A DNA stretch of 64,000 nucleotides from Brienomyrus brachyistius (taxonomy: Eukaryota > Chordata > Actinopteri > Osteoglossiformes > Mormyridae), in the NCBI RefSeq assembly GCF_023856365.1, contig NC_064537.1:6245829-6309828 (forward strand). Direction: 5' to 3'. The translations under genes and the position numbers were made by a program. Below are positions 40,420-51,696 of the stretch, in pieces; position 1 is the first letter of the stretch, and each line of letters begins with the position of its first letter. The notes under the pieces are model-generated. The model saw only the letters and a list, made by a program, of their open reading frames with translations, ran no database searches and was not told the DNA's origin.

Positions 40420-41010
40420 ATTATTGCATTTGAATAATTTGAAAGCGAAAAACCACACAGAAAAATCCACTTTTTGGCCGCTAAAATAGACGAGGCGACA
40501 CACCAGGTTGTTACCGCAAGATAATCAAAAGGAAAATATGGAAAATAAAGAACAATATTTTCCATTTATTCGGCAAATGACAGAAGCCGAGCTGAGCAGA
40601 AATGAACAATAAAATCTGTCAGGAGAAGAAGCAGAAACATAAAGGAGCAGCATTTAGTGGAGGCTAATGCTAATGAGACAGATCTCAGGAAGGAGTAAGA
40701 AAAGTGCAATGCAGGTGAAAAGTTTGATGTAGCCTGCAGGTGGCGATAGTGTATATCACATTGCTGCATGTTTAACTAATAGCACATGATCGTTATGTGA
40801 ATGACGCCATCATGGTCTTTATGAGCTCCCACACTTCAGAGTTTATATATTAATCACTTCCTATTGGGCACCAACAAACGGCTTATGCAAAGGTACAAAA
40901 TGGCTGCATAGAACATGGAGAAGTCCTGGTCCTATCAGTTAGAGTAGCTGTGAGACATTCACAAACGACTGCTTCATAGGGAGCAGGTTCCTTACAAGAA
41001 CTGTCCTCTT
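40420..41010 (+). repeat. Duplicated flank, copy 2 (partner 690-1340)
   Basis: See the partner entry. The shared words include AAAATCCACTTTTTGGCC and TTAATCACTTCCTAT. Same orientation, about 39.7 kb apart. Confidence 0.7.
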
Positions 41011-41019
41011 GAACACTGT

Positions 41020-41258
41020 GCGGCATGTTCTCCGCATGTCGTCGTGGTACTACGGGTTCCCCCCACAGTCCAAAAACATACTGAGGCTAATTGGAGTTAC
41101 GAAATTTCCCATATGTGTGAGTGAATGGTGTGTGAGTGTGCCCTGCGATGGGCTGGCCCCCCATCCTGGGTTGTTCCCTGCCCATTGCTTCTGGGATAGG
41201 CTCCGGACTCCCTGCGACCCAGTATGATAAGCGGTTTGGAAAATGGATGGATGGATAA
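41020..41258 (+). mobile_element. SINE, 5'-truncated
   Basis: Begins at GGCATGTTCTCCGCATGTCG and runs to the GGATGGATGGAT tail; head missing. No clear target duplication. Confidence 0.8.
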
Positions 41259-41259
41259 A

Positions 41260-43235
41260 CCTGGGTCTATTAAAAGAAGGAGATGCTGCCTGAACCACCA
41301 ACCAAGGCTGGGAGGAAAGGGAGGAACACTAGTCAAATGAAGGAAGAAAAACAGCCCACCCTATCTCATGGTCACGGATATAAAAGTCAGGGAGTGTTAT
41401 GAAGAAGACATCACACTTAAGACCATTGGTTTTATGCAGTGAATTACACCAGAGAGAGTTTTTGCATTTTAGCTGTGTTATGTAACATTCCTCAGACTTC
41501 ATTTTAATGTTTTCTTCAACACAACAAAGTCCCACGGTAACAAAAGCGCTGAGGCCAGGATCGTTAATTGCAATGTGGGGAGTGCAGACCAGCTGCGCTG
41601 GGGGATCGTGCTCAGTCACGGTAAAAGGCAAACGGGTAATTTGTGAATAAGCTCATAATCTAACTACAGCTTCTTGTATTGTGGGAGGCGTGTGTAACCT
41701 GATATTGTTCCACATACCAATATCACTACGTATCAGTATCACAAAACAAAATATTAAATGTTAAGATTCTGTCATTCTTAAAATCTGAGTATTTAACATT
41801 ATGTTCCATAGAGATTTGTGGAGATAAATGCCCTCGGACAGTAGCGTTCATTTCACAATTAAGTCTCTTTAAGTCATTGTTTTATGTTATGCAGGATGAA
41901 TGTGCGATTTTTAATTAATCAACCTTTAAGGGTTATATGCTTACGGTGTTGTATACTATTCTCGGTGTACAAGTCAATTTATAAAAGTTTGTTCCTCTAA
42001 TTATAGAATAATATATAGAATAATTATACAAGAGCTATAATTATTATGATGTTATTATTTAATTGTGTGGGCCGTGCTGCTTGATTACATTTGACTCCTC
42101 GGCACGTGGGACGCTGCCGGTTTGAAAGACGCGGCTTCACTTGTTTTCTGCACCAAGATGACGAGGTGGGTTGCCATTCTGCTCCCATTTTATAGGACAA
42201 TTTATCTTATTATTTAGTATCTGTCAAATTTGCATATATATTAAAATATGTTTGGTGAGGGCTCTGTTGAACAACTCCGCTTTGACCAGAAGGGAGACCA
42301 CTAGCAGGTTCTGCTTTACTTGTCCCTATATGAGGTGTTGCGGTGTTAAGCTGATGATGCAGGTGGAGAGGTTTGAACACAGTGTCCCTCCTGAACAGGG
42401 CACGTCCCACAAGCTCAATCCCAGCCAAGCAGGCCTGAGTCCAGCTCTCACTCCCCCGATCCCCAGCAATGTCAACTTGGAAGGGGGTGTTCTGTACGCA
42501 GAACTGAGACAACCCAGGTGGGGCTCAGCTTATCGGCTGCACTACCTGAGGCCTGACTCGACCAAGGTTGGCAAAATGGCCTTTAGGTATCACCCACCCT
42601 AGTGAGTGTCCAAGCTAGGGCCGTTCTCAGAACTCACCCTAGACGAGGTCCTGCTGAAAAGTTGTAATGACCGCCTGAGGTACCTGTCAGCCTTGCCCTT
42701 AATGAGTCAGTGGGTGTAGCTGGGCTGGCACGCTTTTGGGCGTCCAATTGCTGAGAACTCCCCTTCGGTTCTGACAAACTGTACGATCGCAAGCAGTGAC
42801 AGCAGAGCCACAGACAAGCTCAACCAACAGAGAGCGAATGGTAAGCACCTAGCACAGGAAGAGCTCAACCGATTAGGTCCAGAACGACTCCCTGATGTGA
42901 TTGTGTATGTAACTGGTTGACTGTTGTTAATAGTGGTTGAACTTCTATGCAAGTCACCTTGTTGGGGAAGAGGGAATGAATGAAAGCATGAAATGAAATA
43001 AAACCTAAATTAAATCAAAAAGGTAAAACATAAACCAAACCAAATGAATTGTGTTTCTTATTCAATTGTAAACATCACTTAGTTATGCAGCAATAAGCTA
43101 ATTAGATGTTAATGTGCTGTAATCAAATTGATTTAGTTCGTGAAGTTGATTAATGCTTTCAGGCAAGAACCTGTGTGTCCAATTATGCGTGTTGGTATTA
43201 CCGCAGTTCACCACCAGAGACCCAACTCAGATGTT
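41260..43235. other. Intergenic stretch, no gene recognised
   Basis: A 143-codon frame at 42171-42602 (+) shows no family signature; its N-terminus is hydrophobic and the rest compositionally ordinary. No V exon or RSS is seen. Confidence 0.45.
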
Positions 43236-43239
43236 AGTA

Positions 43240-43590
43240 ACCTACTATGGCTGACCACTAGAGGTGCAATTTCAATGGAGTGGCGCTGCTCTAGCTTGCC
43301 ACTAGAAGTGCAATTTCGAAATGGAGTGGTAGTTCTATGCCTGACCACTAGAGGCGCGATTTCGAAAGAGTGGTAGTTCTACGGCTGACCACTAGAGGCG
43401 CGATTTCGAAAGAGTGGTAGTTCTACGCCTGACCACTAGAGGCGCGATTTCGAAAGAGTGGTAGTTCTACGGCTGACCACTAGAGGCGCGATTTCGAAAT
43501 GGAGTGGTAGTTCTACACCTGACCACTAGAGGCGCGATTTCGAAATGGAGTGGTAGTTCTACAACTGACCACTAGAGGCTCAATGGGGCG
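43240..43590 (+). repeat. Minisatellite, 44-47 bp unit, about 8 copies
   Basis: The unit is CTGACCACTAGAGGCGCGAT then TTCGAAAGAGTGGTAGTTCT plus ACGC. First copies are diverged (GTGCAATTTCAATGG), inner copies nearly identical, and two copies carry an extra ATGG after the TTCGAA core. Confidence 0.93.
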
Positions 43591-43594
43591 TTGC

Positions 43595-45915
43595 TCCCTC
43601 TGTAGGGGGGGTCCCAGGCAAGTGAGCCTAAGGGGTAACAAAACAAATGGTGTCAGGCAGGCCTTCAGGGCTCTGACCTCTAAGTGGTTAGAGTGGCGTT
43701 CGCTGACTGCACTCGTAACCAAAGATATAGCTAGGCGGTTGCCGACGCTAGATGAGTGACTTTTAATGCATGTGCATGCCGCTTGCGGCCTTCTTCTGCG
43801 CAGTTTACCCCCTTAAAACAATTACTGAAGCGAGACAGCGCTCGCGTTACGGCGACGGATCTAAATGGTGAGTGCACTGTATCTCGTCGCAAATGGTGCT
43901 TAAACCACGGCGGGTCGCAAGCACAGGAGACTCCCAATTTCTAAATGACACACACACTTGGCTCACAGCGCAATGTGGTGTTAAACTTACTATGTCCAAA
44001 GCAGGCACACACATATGAGTAAGATCCTGATAGGTAGCTGAGCTATCGGTCTTATCTCAGGGAGTCCAAGCGCAACAGAATTCAGGTTAGAACCTCGTAA
44101 CAAGAATTCCTGTTCGCTAATAGAGAGATCTCTGCCAGGATATATAGAAACGGAGAAACTCGTCCGAGTCGATCCGAGAAACAACGCGCTATGTCTGAGA
44201 ATCTCGTCAGATATAGGGTTAAGGTTTACTGCAGTTTAAAACGAAATAAACTACAATAAAATAACCAAAAATAAAACAAAATAATATAACTACTAATAAC
44301 AGAAATAAAATAACTATAATAAGCCCGTATGATCCCGCTTAAATGCCTTCAGATTGCAGAGTGCGATTGATCCTCAACTTTTGCAACCAGTTCACAGCGC
44401 TTATTCAACTGTACGTTCGGTCATAAAAAGTTAAAATTGTGTGCTCACAATAAGTTTAAAGCTTGTGCCCGCATTCTTCAATAAATGTAGGAATTATTAG
44501 TTCAAGTAAATTTTAATATCTCCACCAATATGTTTTGAAATTAATTAACTTAATTATTATTTAATGCTGATTATTAACCAATTGTTATGCCGAATGATCG
44601 GCTCCTCCAAACTCAATTGTGAATCCCCGTGAATCTGTTAATGTGAGACTTAAATGGGATTCATTAATAACCAGTATCGCTCAATAACCTGGGTTAGAAG
44701 GCTGGTCCAGCGAGCTGCGTCAGCAGGTAATGTAAATGCTCGGTAGCGAAGCTCCCCTCACGGCCGATGAGAGAGAGTCTCGTGATATTTCAGGCGAGTT
44801 TGAGGTTTCAGAGCGTAGTAGCCAGATCGCACAGAGGCAGGTACTATTATTGAGCACTGAATGACGGAGGCTGAAGTTGTGTAAAAGACATGCATTTATT
44901 CCTACAACTAACATAAGACAGACATTACACCTAACAAACAATAAACATGAAATAACGGAATAGACACAATGTAATCATGAAAATGCAATGCCCAGATTTA
45001 AAACGAGTAACCTAAAAAGGGAAAAACTGTTCTGCAAAGCAAGCAGTTTGTGGAAACACGACCCTAAAGTAATGCAGCAGGTGAATAGGACAGTTTAGCT
45101 TGTTAGAAATGAAAGGAAGTTGGTTTATTTGGCTGCAGGAAAGGGGGGGGCTCTTGGCAGTTGCTTGCAGTGGCTGATGAGCTGATGGGTGATGGCACAC
45201 AGGGAGGCGCGGTGTTTGCAGCGGTTGTTGGAGTGGAGCCCCTCTGATTCTCTCTCCTGGTGAATCTTGGGCTTGGTTGCAGTTCTCTGTCCAGCTGGGC
45301 CTTCACTGACAGGCTTCAGGAGGGCATCTTGTGGGCTTCTCTTCTCTTGGGCTGGTGTTCTCTGCCTCTCTTTGGGCTGATGGTCTTTTGTTTTCTCCTC
45401 CCTTCTGTTTCTCCTCTCCTGGCTTTGTTCGGAGGTGCCAGGTTTTATAGTGTTAAGTTCGTGAATAGGAGTGACCAGGAATTCCACTCCTGGACCAATG
45501 GCTGACCATCCATTTGGCGGCTTTCAGAAGGGGGTCTCTATCAGTCCTTTTGAGATTCATGACCAGACTGATTTCCCTTGTATTGATGATTTTCGTTAGG
45601 CTGGTGTAACTTTTGATATATTCACTTTCGTGGTAACCACTGACCAGATTTATAAACTGAAGTGATTTTCCATCGTTTTGATACCAAACATGCCGTACCA
45701 GCCTAGCGGTTCACACCGAATACTATCTGTAATGATTAATTAATGATTACTTATATTATGTCATTATGTTATATTACTCACACCAGTACCTGGTCCAGGT
45801 GGTCTAGGTTGCACCTCAATCAGAGGTTACCCTTTATACAGACATTATATGATATATTCACATTCCAACAGCACATCTTACCCTTAGGCATGGTAGAATA
45901 CAAAGATCAGATAAG
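43595..45915. other. Intergenic stretch, no gene recognised
   Basis: AT-rich sequence with GC islands. The minus-strand frame 45125-45487 (120 codons, very charged and polar: EERRNRREEKTKDHQ-like) has no recognised family. It could be a fragment of an LTR element, but no LTR pair or pol motif was found. Confidence 0.4.
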
Positions 45916-45919
45916 GTTC

Positions 45920-46870
45920 AAACTGGACAAACCCCAGTGTAGCTCCTCCTTCAAACTGGTCAAACACCAGTGTAGCTCCCCCTTCAAACTGGCCAAACCC
46001 CAGTGTCGCTCCTCCTTCAAACTGGCCAAACCCCAGTGTCGCTCCTCCTTCAAACTGGCCAAACCCCAGTGTCGCTCCTCCTTCAAACTGGCCAAACCCC
46101 AGTGTCGCTCCTCCTTCAAACTGGCCAAACCCCAGTGTCGCTCCTCCTTCAAACTGGACAAACCCCAGTGTCGCTCCTCCTTCAAACTGGACAAACCCCA
46201 GTATCGCTCCTCCTTCAAACTGAACAAACCCCAGTGTCGCTCCTCCTTCAAACTGGACAAACCCCAGTGTAGCTCCTCCTTCAAACTGGTCAAACCCCAG
46301 TGTAGCTCCTCCTTCAAACTGGACAAACCCCAGTGTAGCTCCTCCTTCAAACTGGTCAAACACCAGTGTAGCTCCCCCTTCAAACTGGCCAAACCCCAGT
46401 GTCGCTCCTCCTTCAAACTGGCCAAACCCCAGTGTCGCTCCTCCTTCAAACTGGCCAAACCCCAGTGTCGCTCCTCCTTCAAACTGGACAAACCCCAGTG
46501 TCGCTCCTCCTTCAAACTGGACAAACCCCAGTGTCGCTCCTCCTTCAAACTGGACAAACCCCAGTGTCGCTCCTCCTTCAAACTGGACAAACCCCAGTGT
46601 CGCTCCTCCTTCAAACTGAACAAACCCCAGTGTCGCTCCTCCTTCAAACTGGACAAACCCCAGTGTAGCTCCTCCTTCAAACTGGTCAAACCCCAGCGTA
46701 GCTCCTCCTTCAAACTGGTCAAACCCCAGTGTAGCTCCCCCTTCAAACTGGTCAAACCCCAGTGTAGCTCCCCCTTCAAACTGGTCAAACCCCAGTGTAG
46801 CTCCCCCTTCAAACTGGTCAAACCCCAGTGTAGCTCCTTATTCAAACTGGCCAAATCCCAGTACAGCACC
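45920..46870 (+). repeat. Minisatellite, 33-bp unit, about 28 copies
   Basis: The unit is CAAACTGGACAAACCCCAGT then GTCGCTCCTCCTT, with GGCC/GGTC and GTAGC variants. The period is 33, a multiple of three, so long frames run on both strands (408 codons on +, 345 on -); they are artefacts. A 396-bp block (12 units) is repeated in tandem (45919 and 46315). Confidence 0.97.
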
Positions 46871-46899
46871 TCTTTCAAAGTAACCAAAGTAACCACAGT

Positions 46900-49800
46900 A
46901 CAGTACCCCGGCTCTGTTTGTGAAAAATTGTGGTGTGTCAGCATTTCTGCAGTCAGTGTACCGTTCTAGCTTTGCTGTATCTGGTTTAAATAAAAATGTA
47001 AATGAAACGGTCTTGAGCCTTTCGGATGCGGCTCTGAAGGGATCTGAGCTGCCATGTTTGCTCCTGTTGCTGCACAGCATGTTTCAGAAGCCAGCAAATT
47101 TGTTTCTGTAACACTGTGACATTTGTTTCATGGCCATGACAGGTCCTTCTCCCAGATTTAATCACAGGAGCCTGGCTCTAAATCACCCCGCAAAATCCTT
47201 TTGTCGGGCTTGTTTTAGGGCTCAGCCACACCCCATGTCCCTTCATCTGCTTTTGTTAGAGACAAAAATCATCATTTAAATCTGAAGTTATTCAGGATGC
47301 AAAGCATCACTGATTTTCTGAGCGTTCATCACAAAATCTCCATTCATTTTCAGCACTCCAAAGGTCTGGACACCTTTGAAACAGGATGTTTCTCTGGTAG
47401 TCGGAAGTATGTGTTGAGTGTAGAGCCGTCGTCTTGTTCAGCTGCTCTCCGTTTGCATCCGATGGTGCAGCCCATAGACTCGACGACTGCAGAACATTGG
47501 GAAAACAACACTGACAGCCTGCATACCTGCTGGTGGTGGGTGCCCCAGGGAGACCCTGATTAGTCAGAAAGTCTGGCTCAGTTTGCCTTTCAAAGGAGGC
47601 ACAAGGTGTGGACATTCTCGCTGGAGCTGACGGCTGATTGACAGATAGCGGCGGAGGTCCCTGGGGCTTGTTCTGAGTCGTCACTGGCAGGCAGTGACAG
47701 CACAGCTGTGCTTGTGTGGATGGTGCTGGGAATCCATAAATGGACTGCAAGCTCTTCTGCAAGTTACTGGCCCACAGCCAAAGGAGCCGTTTCCCTGTAA
47801 CTGTAGTGGGTAGGGACTGGTGAATACGGACGGGCAGACAGATGGATATTTTTGTTATTAGTGCTCTTAAAGGTGTGATTATGAGCTTTTTCAAATAGAA
47901 AAAGAGCATCTTTCATTAGCATACTGGGGCCAGAAGACAGGAAGCTGCTCGGCTTCCCAGCAGGACGGCCGCTGAGCGTGAATAACGGTGGCTGTTTAAA
48001 GGCTGTCCTGTAACTCGCTCTATTCGGTTAACAGAAATGTTCAGGACACCATGTCCTAAAATGTAATAAGCTTGCTCCCCGGCAAATGTTTGGCTTATTA
48101 CCAAGGTTCGGAAAAACATCATTAAAATAACTCTCAGTAAAGCTGAAAGTAGACAAACTGGTGGTATTATGGTAAATGAGTCAACCGAAGCTGGAAACAA
48201 AGGCAATGTAAAAATGGCAGGTGATAGATTTTTAGCTTTTCGAAGCCGTGTGGAAAGAACATTTAACCCGCATTTTATCTCTGCTGTACACCGACTCCAC
48301 GCTCTGTCTCCATCCCTACCTAACCTCTGACACCAGCATTTCTCTCAGGGCATTTTGATGTTTTGTTAACCAAAGAGGGAATATTTTGAGGGTGCTGGGA
48401 TAGTGGTGGCTGATTTTCTGCTTATTCACGTGACTGTGGAGGCCATGCGGTCGAGTCCATTTCAGACCACATCATTAACACATCATTGATGTGTTAACAA
48501 ACATAGTTAGGACTGATGACTCAACTTTGAAGACAAGTTCATCAAATTCTGATAGATCTTCTTATTTCTAGGCTACTAGTAGCATAAGGAAAGTGCATTC
48601 CTATAGTTACCTATCCATGGTGATATGACTTTCAGACTAAGGTCTTTACAGCACACATTGGAACAGGGCACCGAATCTTAATGTGGTTCTCCTCGTCTAA
48701 TGAGCTGTGGCTAAGATCACATCCTTCTGCAGGCAGGATTATCTCCTTAGGTTATTCGGTTTTGGAGCATATGATGTGGCCTTGAGCAATAACAGTATGC
48801 TGGCTTTAGACGGCTCCTATTGACTTACAGGGAGAGTACCATTCCATCAAGGAAAGGGGACAGAGGGTCATTACACACTCAGGTAGGTAATAGGGTTTTT
48901 CAGAAGCTTTACACATCTCTTGGAATTGTACGACAATTTCGAAAGACTATGAAGTCGAGAAGCTGACGAATTGCTGGAAGATGTTCTGATATTCAGTTGA
49001 AAAGGCAGCAAACATGGGTCACTGAATCCTTCTATGCAGCCCAGTGACTGTTACGTAATGGATAAAAGGGGAACATTGCCAGTTGTTCCAGGTTTTCTTT
49101 TGTTTACTACCATATTACACCTAGAATTTTGCTGCTGTAGGTTTCTGTAATGTAGGAAGGCCAGTTTAACCAAAGAACCAGCCGCCAGGTGATGGGTCAC
49201 AGCAAGGAGGGGTATGGGGTTGGGTATCAGTGTTTGGGTACATTTAATGGAGGTGAGATAGGAATATAACAATGAAAAGATACAAACATCAGGATTTTAT
49301 AGGGCATATTTAGGGATTTGCAATCAAATATTCCAGCATTTTACAAAAATACCCAGAGGATGACATTCAGCGCCAGTACTGGCAGCAAACAGCCATTCAG
49401 CCCCAGTGTCCTGCCTTCCGAGTCAGACGGCCATGCTTATCACTTTTGTTACTGATTCGTGGTAGCGGGAATGATGTTCGCTTGTGTGTGTGTCACCCAG
49501 TCATGGTTTGCCTTTATTACTGTGTCCCCAGCAAACTTTTTCTGTGCTATAATTTCCTGCAGTGATTACAGTCTGCGCTACACTACATACTAATGAAGCG
49601 TATTGCTTCAGAGTGTGAAAACATACTTCACTCGCTCTGCTCCTTCACTCCTAAGGTGGACCAGGTGAATTTTCTTTATTGAAAGCCAAGTGTGGTATAG
49701 AATGAGGTCATTTTGGACCTGATTTTTAAAATGTCCTTGCAGTGTGATGTATATAGGTTCCAATGCCCGCAGATAGCAAATTTGGATCATTTGATGCAAA

Positions 49801-51300
49801 CCGAAGCCTGCGTTTGATGGCAGCCGTATTCTGCTATTCCTGTTAGACCTGTGCTTTTAAGTTCCCCTTGGAAACAGCCATCAGCTTACAATGAATGTGC
49901 CATAATGATGCGGACTGCTGGGTCACTTTCTGAGCTGAAATAGCCAGGATGGGGGCAAACTTTCTCAAGGAAAGTTCCTCCAGGGATGGCAGACTGAGCT
50001 CCAGTGGATCAGGAAGGGCTCACAAGCTGGGCTTTAATCCCCTGGTGAAGCTGGTGGCGGATGTGATCTTGGCATGGCGAGCCAGAGTTGGAGTGACAGC
50101 GAGCCCTATGCCTGCCAAGTTTCCTTTTTACATCCCATCATAACGTGGAAACCAACCCCTCCCGACTGCAGCTTGGCCAACCAATCAGAGGCTCCAATTA
50201 CTTGTGAAGGATTTCTTTTCACTACTTCTGCAAAGAAGTCTGACATCACTAAGAATCGCAGATGACCTTGGCGTGCAAACGTGGCTCTCACCATGCTTAA
50301 ATCTGCAGGCCTGCTCTTCGTTGAATAAAAGATGTGAGTCGTCACTTCTACTCCTCTTTCGTCATCCTCATGGATCTTTCCATCACCCTTATTTCTGACT
50401 CTCTCCTGTTCCATCTTCATTTTAGAGAATGCTGCCACAATACCTAATGGTGAAACACGCAAATTGGTGAGATGAATAAAAAATTCTGGAAGAGAACACC
50501 TGGGATTGGGTTTGATATTATTCTGAAAATATGACACTTTCAAAATACACAGTAGCAGTTCTAACTAATTATAGTTTTTGGTAACACTTTATTTGAGGGG
50601 GCACAAATAATATAGTATTATGCTATTACTGATGTATTAATTAACCACAATATACATCTCAGTTACACAAGGATCTCATGTTTGTTCATCGTTAATGAAT
50701 AAGACAAGTGAAATACTGATCTGATGTTTGCATCATTAATATATCGTGAGGCATCTCAAGCTGTTACTATATTTGTTACTGTGTTTGTTCTGTAACCCTT
50801 TGTGAGCTACTGAAGGAATTACTGAAGGTGAAATGCACAATATATGCTCATCTGTTCATCATAAAATATCATGATGCATCATTTATCTAAAGCAGTGACT
50901 ATATTTGTCCATGATTTGTACTTCAGTAGTAACTGACTTACTTCTAAGTAATTTGTGGCCGACTGTCTTTGGGGAGGTGGCCATAACCTTATAAGAGTGT
51001 CATATTCCATTCCTGTTGGGTTTCTTATTAAACGTTAAATAAAGAGCAAATGAATCACAGTTAATACAATCTTTAATTTACGGGCAGGTTTTACTTTACT
51101 GACAGCTTACACATGCCTCACTGTTATGCCTTCGTTTGCACACGTCACGACCCAGTTTAGACCGGAAACCCGAACTGGACTGTGCATGAGTAGATAAGTA
51201 TCATTTCCGCTCACTGCTTCTTCACGGCGGCTGGGCGATTTCACAAATTGATTTATTGCAGTTTATTTAAACATAGGTTGTACTTTGCACTTATTTGAAT
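46900..51300. other. Long stretch without a recognised gene
   Basis: No V exon, RSS or enzyme motif. A block at 49153-49262 (GGCCAGTTTAACCAAAGAAC to TTTAATGGAGGTGAGATA) recurs at 50-60 per cent higher resemblance than chance at 56651-56757. GTAACACTTTATTTGAGGGG at about 50580 looks like the end of a fish DNA transposon. The minus frame 47307-47909 (200 codons) has no family signature. Confidence 0.4.
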
Positions 51301-51315
51301 TATTGTGTATATATG

Positions 51316-51534
51316 TGTTTTTAGGAGGTGGTGCAGTGGTTAGCTCTTTTGCCTCACATCTCTGGGACCTGGGTTCGAGTCTCCACCGGGGTCACATGGT
51401 GTGTGAGTGTGCCCTGCGATGGGCTGACATACCATCCTGGGTTGTTCCCTGCCTTGTGCCCATTGCTTCTGGGATAGCCTCCGGACCCCCCACGACCCAA
51501 TAGGATAAGCGGTTTGGAAAATGGATGGATGGAT
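51316..51534 (+). mobile_element. SINE with internal deletion
   Basis: Intact tRNA-like head (GGTGGTGCAGTGGTTAGCTC, then GGGTTCGAGTCTCC) joined directly to the CCTGCGATGGGCTG body and GGATGG tail; the middle is missing. GTGTTTTTA before and GTATTTTTA after may be the target duplication. Confidence 0.85.
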
Positions 51535-51696
51535 GATCGTATTTTTAAATAATTTATACTTAAAAAATAGTCTGTGGTACATGGGCGGAGTTTAAATTTG
51601 GACGTCATTATTTTTATGAATTATGACATCATAAGCGGGAGGGGGAGCGTATCCCTTATTCTGATTGGTCGAGGGGTTATCTCCATATACCATACA

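Noticed and set aside
42171..42602. 143-codon frame
   Set aside because: No family signature, no promoter or partner exon; treated as chance.
45743..46969. 408-codon frame (KPQCRSSFKLD repeats) and its minus-strand counterpart
   Set aside because: Artefact of the 33-bp array; both strands are open and there is no non-repeat domain.
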